NCBI GenBank assembly: GCA_021784495.1
Contig: JAJXSQ010000168.1
Span: 1 to 5,574, forward strand
Length of the DNA stretch: 5,574 nucleotides
Direction of reading: 5' to 3'
Source of the DNA: Myxococcales bacterium
GTDB taxonomy: Bacteria; Myxococcota; Myxococcia; Myxococcales; Anaeromyxobacteraceae
This document shows positions 1 to 4,236 of the stretch, in pieces. Position numbers and translations under genes: made by a program. Each line of letters starts with the position of its first letter. Positions within the stretch are counted from its first letter, which is position 1. The notes below the pieces were generated by a model. The model worked only from the letters and a program-made list of their open reading frames with translations. It ran no database searches and was not told the origin of the DNA.

Positions 1-302
1 CCGGCTTCATCGTGAACCGGATCCTGATCCCGCTCCTGAACGAGGCCTGCTTCGCGCTCCAGGAGGGGCTGGCCTCCCCCCAGGACATCGACACCGCGGT
101 GCGCCTCGGGCTGAACCACCCGATGGGCCCGCTCACCCTCGCCGACTTCATCGGCCTCGACACCTGCCTCGCCATCGCCGAGGTGCTCCACCGCGAGCTC
201 GGCGAGGACAAGTACCGCCCGGCGCCCATCCTCCGGTCCCACGTCGCGGCGGGGTGGCTCGGACGGAAGAGCGGCCGCGGCTTCTTCGCCTACCCGGGGT
301 GA
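1..302 (+). CDS. 3-hydroxyacyl-CoA dehydrogenase, C-terminal part (3-hydroxybutyryl-CoA dehydrogenase type), partial at left edge
   Basis: Only the last 99 residues are visible, read from the codon at position 3 and ending in TGA at 300-302. The enzyme oxidises (S)-3-hydroxyacyl-CoA to 3-ketoacyl-CoA with NAD(P)+ in the cytoplasm. The visible part is the all-helical C-terminal 3HCDH domain. It starts at GFIVNR, which marks the exit from the missing Rossmann domain; its Asn should be the conserved active-site Asn of the family. It continues with the NHPMGPLTLADFIGLD block and closes with LGRKSGRGFFAY, the usual end of the single-domain bacterial enzymes. Family members are about 280-290 residues, so roughly the N-terminal two thirds lie off the window. 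A GTG at 12 is an internal Val codon, not a start. The next gene begins five bases after the stop, so the two are probably co-transcribed. An hbd-like role in C4 metabolism is likely, but chain-length preference cannot be read from this piece. Confidence 0.93.
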   Translation, partial: GFIVNRILIPLLNEACFALQEGLASPQDIDTAVRLGLNHPMGPLTLADFIGLDTCLAIAEVLHRELGEDKYRPAPILRSHVAAGWLGRKSGRGFFAYPG

Positions 303-307
303 CGCAC

Positions 308-1093
308 ATGGAGCGCGAGCAGATTCGCTGGGAGGTGGCGGACGGGATCGCGACGCTCACCGTCGATCGCCCGAAGCAGCTCAACGCGCTCGACCGGCGG
401 ACGCTCGAGGAGATCCGCGGGGCGATCGACGAGGCGCGGCGGAGCCCGGGCCAGATCCGTGCGCTGATCGTGACCGGGGGAGGGGAGAAGGCCTTCGTCG
501 CCGGCGCCGACATCGCCGAGATGTCCCGCCTCGGCCCCGGGGAGGCGCGCGAGTTCGCCGCGCTGGGGCAGGCGACCCTGGCGGCGCTCGAGGCGCTGCC
601 GATCGTGACCGTCGCGGCGGTGAACGGGTTCGCCCTGGGCGGCGGCTGCGAGCTGGCGATGGCCTGCGACCTCGTCTACGCGAGCGAGCGGGCGCGCTTC
701 GGGCAGCCCGAGGTGAACCTCGGGCTCATCCCGGGCTTCGGCGGGACGCAGCGGCTCACCCGCCGGGTCGGGCTGATGCGGGCCAAGGAGATCGTCCTCT
801 CCGGCGAGACCCTCGACGCCGCCCGGGCCGTGGCGGCGGGGCTGGCCCTCGAGGTCCTGCCCGCCGATCGGCTCCTCGACCACGCCCGGACCCGGGCCCG
901 GACCATCGCCTCCCGGGGCCCCGCCGCGGTCGCCCTCGCCAAGCGCGTGCTGCAGTCCGGCGCCGACCTCCCCCTCCCGGCCGCCCTCGACCTCGAGCGG
1001 ATCTCCTTCGCCGGGCTCTTCGGCCAGGCCGAGGCGCGAGAGGGGATGGCCGCCTTCCTCGAGAAGCGGCCGCCGCGCTTCACCGGCGCCTGA
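308..1093 (+). CDS. Enoyl-CoA hydratase / crotonase family protein
   Basis: This 261-residue protein has the normal length of a single-domain crotonase, which adds water to trans-2-enoyl-CoA to give 3-hydroxyacyl-CoA in the cytoplasm. The oxyanion-hole segments are visible at about 62-71 (AFVAGADIAE) and 107-114 (GFALGGGC). Glu115 in GGGCELAMACD and Glu135 in FGQPEVNLGLIPGFGGTQRL match the two catalytic glutamates of rat mitochondrial hydratase (Glu144/Glu164), including the 20-residue spacing, so true hydratase activity is expected. The start is the ATG at 308: it lies five bases after the upstream stop, GGGGTG at 297-302 can act as ribosome binding site, and the protein then begins like family members. 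The frame is open from 254, but that extension would overlap the previous gene. Together with the flanking dehydrogenases it covers consecutive β-oxidation steps. It could be called crotonase (crt), but the preferred chain length is unknown. Confidence 0.95.
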   Translation: MEREQIRWEVADGIATLTVDRPKQLNALDRRTLEEIRGAIDEARRSPGQIRALIVTGGGEKAFVAGADIAEMSRLGPGEAREFAALGQATLAALEALPIVTVAAVNGFALGGGCELAMACDLVYASERARFGQPEVNLGLIPGFGGTQRLTRRVGLMRAKEIVLSGETLDAARAVAAGLALEVLPADRLLDHARTRARTIASRGPAAVALAKRVLQSGADLPLPAALDLERISFAGLFGQAEAREGMAAFLEKRPPRFTGA

Positions 1094-1105
1094 CGGCGCG
1101 ATCCC

Positions 1106-1134
1106 GCCGGAGGGCCGCCGCGCGGCCCTCCGGC
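1106..1134 (+). promoter_or_regulatory. Perfect GC-rich intercistronic hairpin upstream of the first acyl-CoA dehydrogenase
   Basis: The arms are 1106-1117 (GCCGGAGGGCCG) and 1123-1134 (CGGCCCTCCGGC), with an exact 12-bp match. C1118 and G1122 can add a thirteenth pair, leaving a CGC loop. It sits in the 59-base gap between the hydratase stop and the next ATG. No T-run follows, so a classical intrinsic terminator is unlikely. An mRNA processing or stability element, partial attenuator, or translational control element is possible. The right arm contains CCTCC, complementary to the ribosome binding site that follows. Function is inferred only. Confidence 0.45.
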
Positions 1135-1143
1135 TCCCTGCAT

Positions 1144-1150
1144 GGAGGAG
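1144..1150 (+). promoter_or_regulatory. Strong Shine-Dalgarno sequence of the first acyl-CoA dehydrogenase
   Basis: GGAGGAG lies just before the ATG at 1153, with four bases between GGAGG and the start. It is the best ribosome binding site in the window. CTCC at 1134-1137 could pair with GGAG at 1144-1147 across a six-base loop, and CCTCC at 1127-1131 with GGAGG at 1144-1148, so access to it may be conditional. Confidence 0.75.
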
Positions 1151-1152
1151 CG

Positions 1153-2295
1153 ATGGACATCGAGCTGACCGACGAGCAGCGCCAGGTGCGGGACCTCTGC
1201 CGGGAGTTCGCGGCCAAGGAGCTCCGCCCGAACGCGCGCCGCTGGGACGAGCACCACGAGTTCCCGGCCGAGGCCGTCCGCCAGCTGGGCGCGATGGGGC
1301 TCATGGGCGTCGCCATCCCCGCGGAGTGGGGCGGGGCGGGAATGGACGCCGTCTCCTACGCGCTGGCGATGGAGGAGATCTCGCGCGGCTGCGCCGGGAC
1401 CGGCGTGATCATGAGCGTCTCGAACTCGCTCTACTGCGATCCGGTCTTCAAGTACGGGACCGACGCCCAGCGGGAGCGGTTCCTGCGGCCGCACGCCTCG
1501 GGGGCCAAGCTCGGCGCCTTCGCGCTCACCGAGCCGGCGAGCGGCTCGGACGCCGCCGAGATGCGCACCGTGGCGGTCCGCCGGGGCGACCGGTACGTCC
1601 TCGACGGCTCGAAGAACTACATCACCAACGGCCCCCAGGCCGAGCACCTCCTCGTCTTCGCCATGACCGACCGGAGCAAGGGCCACCGGGGCATCAGCGC
1701 CTTCCTGGTGCCGACCGACGCCCCCGGCCTGACCCGGGGGAAGCCGGACGACAAGGTCGGCATCCGCGCCTCGGGCTCCTGCTCGATCTTCTTCGAGGGC
1801 TGCGCCGTCGAGGAGTCGCAGCGGCTCGGCGGAGAGGGGGACGGGTTCAAGATCGCGATGGCCACCCTCGACGGCGGGCGGATCGGCATCGCCGCCCAGG
1901 CGCTGGGGATCGCCCGGGCGGCGCTCGAGGAGGCGGTCGCCTACGCCCGCGACCGGAAGGCCTTCGGGCAGCCGATCGCCCAGTTCCAGGCGATCCAGTT
2001 CATGCTCGCCGACATGGCGACCGAGCTCGACGCGGCCCGGCTCCTCGTCTGGCGCGCCGCGACGCTCAAGGATCGGGGGGTCCGCCACTCGGCGGAGAGC
2101 GCGATGGCCAAGCTCTACGCCTCGGAGATGAGCGAGCGGGTCACCTCCCGGGCGATCCAGATCCACGGCGGCCTCGGCTACATGCGGGAGTGCGACGCCG
2201 AGCGTCACTGGCGCGACAGCCGGATCACCCAGATCTACGAGGGGACGAGCGAGATCCAGCGGCTGGTCATCTCCTCCGCGGTCCTCAAGGGCTGA
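1153..2295 (+). CDS. Acyl-CoA dehydrogenase (short-chain / butyryl-CoA dehydrogenase-like), first of a tandem pair
   Basis: This 380-residue flavoprotein has full family length. It should form the α,β double bond in an acyl-CoA using FAD and pass electrons to an electron-transfer flavoprotein, which is not encoded here. The order is the helical N-terminal domain (about 1-115), the middle β domain with FALTEPASGSD (123-133) and YITNG (156-160) that contact FAD and substrate, and the C-terminal helical domain with RKAFGQPI (268-275), QIHGGLGY (336-343) and IYEGTSEIQR (361-370). Glu363 in IYEGT is the catalytic base position of the short- and medium-chain and butyryl-CoA enzymes. The LDGGRIGIAAQALGIARAAL stretch is typical of short-chain enzymes. 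One mild oddity is CDAERHW at about 347-353 where many relatives have a YPVERLY-like sequence. The ATG at 1153 has a strong ribosome binding site. A bcd-like role fits the neighbours, but a branched-chain or other short acyl-CoA is equally possible. Confidence 0.95.
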   Translation: MDIELTDEQRQVRDLCREFAAKELRPNARRWDEHHEFPAEAVRQLGAMGLMGVAIPAEWGGAGMDAVSYALAMEEISRGCAGTGVIMSVSNSLYCDPVFKYGTDAQRERFLRPHASGAKLGAFALTEPASGSDAAEMRTVAVRRGDRYVLDGSKNYITNGPQAEHLLVFAMTDRSKGHRGISAFLVPTDAPGLTRGKPDDKVGIRASGSCSIFFEGCAVEESQRLGGEGDGFKIAMATLDGGRIGIAAQALGIARAALEEAVAYARDRKAFGQPIAQFQAIQFMLADMATELDAARLLVWRAATLKDRGVRHSAESAMAKLYASEMSERVTSRAIQIHGGLGYMRECDAERHWRDSRITQIYEGTSEIQRLVISSAVLKG

Positions 2296-2305
2296 GCGGC
2301 GCGGC

Positions 2306-2309
2306 GAGG
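2306..2309 (+). promoter_or_regulatory. Ribosome binding site supporting the GTG start of the second acyl-CoA dehydrogenase
   Basis: GAGG lies six bases before the GTG at 2316, in the 20-base gap after the preceding stop codon. No ATG is available nearby in this frame. Starting at this GTG gives a protein whose catalytic Glu falls at exactly the same residue number (363) as in the preceding paralogue, which supports the choice. Confidence 0.55.
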
Positions 2310-2315
2310 CGCACC

Positions 2316-3455
2316 GTGACCTTCGAGCCGACCGAGCCCCAGGCCGCCGTCGCCGCCGCGGCCCGGGCCGTGGCGCGGGGGATCCTCGCGCCGCAGGTGC
2401 GCGCCGCCGAGCGCGAGGGGCGCTTCCCCGACGCGGTCATGCGGGCGCTCGGCGAGGCGGGGCTGCTCGCCATGAACGTCCCGTCCGAGCACGGCGGCTC
2501 CGAGACCGGCGCGATCGCCGCCGCCCTGGCGCTCGCGGAGATCGCCGCGGTCGATCTCGCCGCCTCGGTCGTGGTCGGGGTCACCAACATGGTCGCGGAG
2601 ACGATCGCGCGCTTCGGGACCGAGCCCCAGCGCCGCCGGCACCTGCCGCCGCTCGCCTCGGGCGCGGCCTTCGCCGGCGCCTTCGCCCTCTCCGAGCCGG
2701 GCGCGGGCAGCGATCCCGCGGCGCTCACGACCCGAGCGACCCGGACCGGCGCCGGGTGGGTGATCGACGGGGAGAAGCAGTGGATCACCAGCGGCGACCT
2801 GGCCGGGGTCCTGATCGTCTGGGCGCGGACCGATCCCGCCGCCGGCGGAGGCGGGTTCACCGCCTTCCTCGTCGAGCGGGGCGCCCCCGGCCTCACCGTC
2901 GGCCGCCACGAGCGGAAGATGGGGATCCGCGGGTCGACGACGGTGAGCCTCGTCCTCGACCGCTGCGAGGTCGCCGACGAGGCCCGCCTCGGCGCGCCGG
3001 GGGCGGGGCTGCCCATCGCCCTCGCCGCCCTCGACGGAGGCCGCGTCGGCATCGCCGCGCAGGCGACCGGCACCATCCGCGCCGCGCTCGACGCGAGCCG
3101 GTCCTACGCGCTGGAGCGGCAGGCCTTCGGCCGGCCCATCGCCGAGCACCAGGCGATCGCCTTCGCCCTCGCCGACATGGCCGTCGATCACGACACCGCC
3201 CGGCTCCTGACGCTGCGCGCGGCGGCGCTCAAGGAGGCGGGGCGCCCGTTCCACCGCGAGGCCTCGATGGCCAAGCTGCTGGCGAGCGAGGCGGCCCAGC
3301 GGGCGGTGTCGCGCGCGGTCCAGATCCACGGGGGGAACGGCTACACCGAGGACTACCCGGTCGCGCGCCTCTTCCGCGACGCGCGGGTCCAGACCATCTA
3401 CGAGGGGACGAGCGAGATCCAGCGGCTGGTGATCGCGCGCGAGCTGCTGCGGTGA
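2316..3455 (+). CDS. Acyl-CoA dehydrogenase, second of a tandem pair
   Basis: Starting at GTG 2316 gives 379 residues, the normal family length. The open frame extends far upstream (to 1326), but that part merely overlaps the first dehydrogenase in another frame. Expected activity is FAD-dependent α,β-dehydrogenation of an acyl-CoA. All hallmarks are intact: FALSEPGAGSD (123-133), QWITSG (155-160), KMGIRGS (201-207), LDGGRVGIAAQATG (239-252), RQAFGRPI (268-275), QIHGGNGY (336-343) and IYEGTSEIQR (361-370) with catalytic Glu363. It is a paralogue of the preceding gene, with about 60% identity counted by eye over residues 231-309 and no net length change up to residue 370. The N-terminal third is more divergent and richer in Ala, which suggests a different acyl substrate or a heteromeric partnership. 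It is probably the last gene of the operon. The substrate cannot be assigned. Confidence 0.94.
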   Translation: MTFEPTEPQAAVAAAARAVARGILAPQVRAAEREGRFPDAVMRALGEAGLLAMNVPSEHGGSETGAIAAALALAEIAAVDLAASVVVGVTNMVAETIARFGTEPQRRRHLPPLASGAAFAGAFALSEPGAGSDPAALTTRATRTGAGWVIDGEKQWITSGDLAGVLIVWARTDPAAGGGGFTAFLVERGAPGLTVGRHERKMGIRGSTTVSLVLDRCEVADEARLGAPGAGLPIALAALDGGRVGIAAQATGTIRAALDASRSYALERQAFGRPIAEHQAIAFALADMAVDHDTARLLTLRAAALKEAGRPFHREASMAKLLASEAAQRAVSRAVQIHGGNGYTEDYPVARLFRDARVQTIYEGTSEIQRLVIARELLR

Positions 3456-3466
3456 GCGCCGCCGGA

Positions 3467-3483
3467 CGGGGCCGGGGGCCCCG
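3467..3483 (+). terminator. Possible weak terminator hairpin after the acyl-CoA operon
   Basis: CGGGGCC (3467-3473) pairs exactly with GGCCCCG (3477-3483) across a three-base loop, starting 12 bases after the stop of the second acyl-CoA dehydrogenase. There is no T-tract after it, so an intrinsic terminator is doubtful, and short perfect stems of this kind are common by chance at such GC content. Confidence 0.25.
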
Positions 3484-3581
3484 CGACCTCGCCCCGGGGG
3501 ATGGTCTCGCCGCCGCGCCGCGGCAAGCCGATCTGCGCCGGCCGCTTGGGGCCCGGTCGCGCGCCGCCGGGCGCCGCGGCG

Positions 3582-3610
3582 TTGACACGCGGCGCGGCGA
3601 TCGTTAGCAG
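3582..3610 (+). promoter_or_regulatory. Candidate promoter of the MerR-family gene
   Basis: A perfect -35 hexamer TTGACA (3582-3587) stands out in a GC-only stretch. With a 17-base spacer the -10 would be TAGCAG (3605-3610), with three of six consensus positions matched; TTAGCA at 3604-3609 is the 16-base alternative. Transcription would then begin at about 3617, only one or two bases before the ATG at 3619, so the message would be leaderless or nearly so. The spacer is not the 19-20 bases usual for MerR-activated promoters, and I see no clear dyad in it. Confidence 0.45.
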
Positions 3611-3618
3611 ACAGGGCG

Positions 3619-4134
3619 ATGGAGCCGATCCTGTCGAGCGGAGACCTGGCACGCGCCACCGGGAACACGGTCCGGACCATCCGCTTCTACGAGGAGGAGG
3701 GGCTGATCCGGCCGGCGACGGTCTCCGGGGGGGGCCACCGCCGCTACGACGAGGCGGCGCTCGAGCGGCTGCGCCTGGTCACCGACCTGCGGGAGGTCGG
3801 CCTGTCGGTCTGCGAGGTGCGCTCGATCCTCGAGCTGCGGGCCGGGTGCCGGACCGCCGCCGAGTTCGCCCTCCGGCTCCGCGACGTGATGGAGCGCCAC
3901 CTCGAGGCGGCGCAGGCGCGGCTCGAGCGGCTCCGGCGGATGCGGCGGGAGCTGCTCGACTCGCTCGCGCTGGTGGAGGCGCGCCTCCGCGCCGAGGGCG
4001 GGGCGGCCCAGTGCCCCTGCGCGGTCGCCGAGGCGACCAACGCGCCCCGGATCGTGAAGGTGCTCGCGGGGCAGGAGGGCTGCGCGTGCGGCGGCCACGG
4101 CCCGGCGCCGGGTGCGTCGGGCGGCTCCCCCTGA
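3619..4134 (+). CDS. MerR-family transcriptional regulator with Cys-rich C-terminus (putative metal or thiol sensor)
   Basis: This 171-residue cytoplasmic DNA-binding protein has a MerR winged helix-turn-helix at about 4-72 (SSGDLARATGNTVRTIRFYEEEGLIRP, then HRRYDEAALERLRLV), a charged antiparallel dimerisation helix at about 80-125, and a C-terminal effector region. The effector region has Cys132-Pro-Cys134, then Cys155-Ala-Cys157 and His160; Cys77 lies just before the dimer helix, and Cys65 is also present. A Cys at the start of the dimer helix is found in the divalent-metal sensors ZntR (Cys79) and MerR (Cys82), while CueR has Ser77. Metal or redox sensing is therefore plausible, though the paired CxC layout is not that of SoxR, CueR or ZntR. 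The ATG at 3619 is the only possible start: an in-frame TGA lies at 3583-3585 with no other start codon in between. Only a weak AGGG lies two bases before it. No efflux gene is adjacent, and regulation of the acyl-CoA operon is an untested alternative. Confidence 0.9.
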   Translation: MEPILSSGDLARATGNTVRTIRFYEEEGLIRPATVSGGGHRRYDEAALERLRLVTDLREVGLSVCEVRSILELRAGCRTAAEFALRLRDVMERHLEAAQARLERLRRMRRELLDSLALVEARLRAEGGAAQCPCAVAEATNAPRIVKVLAGQEGCACGGHGPAPGASGGSP

Positions 4135-4145
4135 TGCTCGGCGAG

Positions 4146-4165
4146 TTTCCATAATATACATTATC
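4146..4165. other. AT-rich island with a short dyad in a convergent intergenic region
   Basis: Positions 4146-4164 hold 16 A/T out of 19 bases, the sharpest composition change in the window. Within it ATAAT (4151-4155) is an inverted repeat of ATTAT (4160-4164) around ATAC. It lies between the ends of two converging genes, where it cannot be an ordinary promoter for either. It could be an operator, a -10-like element for an antisense or small RNA on either strand, a site that melts easily, or a relic of an insertion. No partner -35 is convincing. Confidence 0.4.
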
Positions 4166-4209
4166 AGACGCTACGATCTTCGGGCGGGAGCGGGAGGACC
4201 CGCCGCGCT

Positions 4210-4225
4210 CGCCCGGCCGCGGGCG
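4210..4225 (-). terminator. Possible hairpin downstream of the porin gene
   Basis: CGCCCG (4210-4215) and CGGGCG (4220-4225) form a six-base-pair stem with a four-base loop, 12 bases past the porin stop codon on the - strand. No T-run follows directly. A second five-base stem (GCGGG 4190-4194 with CCCGC 4199-4203) lies further on. Either could contribute to ending transcription, but both may be chance given the GC content. Confidence 0.22.
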
Positions 4226-4236
4226 GCGCCATCCCG

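Noticed and set aside
254..307. N-terminal extension of the enoyl-CoA hydratase
   Set aside because: It would overlap the end of the upstream dehydrogenase. The ATG at 308 has a ribosome binding site and gives the normal family start.
676..2208. Long - strand open frame of 510 codons opposite the hydratase and first acyl-CoA dehydrogenase
   Set aside because: It is an antisense shadow of clearly recognised genes, with no motif or ribosome binding site of its own.
1326..2315. Open frame continuing upstream of the second acyl-CoA dehydrogenase, giving a 709-residue protein
   Set aside because: The upstream part is Arg/Gly/Pro-rich frame shadow of the first acyl-CoA dehydrogenase and resembles no domain. 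The GTG at 2316 gives a full-length family member.
3551..3572. Inverted repeat GCCCGG...CCGGGC in the gap before the MerR-family gene
   Set aside because: Six-base GC arms with a ten-base loop are common by chance here, and it does not align with the promoter elements as an operator would.
2235..3680. Long - strand open frame of 481 codons opposite the second acyl-CoA dehydrogenase
   Set aside because: It is an antisense shadow of a gene with intact catalytic motifs; its translation is low-complexity Arg/Gly/Ala.
4101..4112. Perfect 12-base palindrome CCCGGCGCCGGG
   Set aside because: It lies within the coding tail of the MerR-family gene in Pro/Gly codons and is easily expected by chance at this GC content; no T-run follows.
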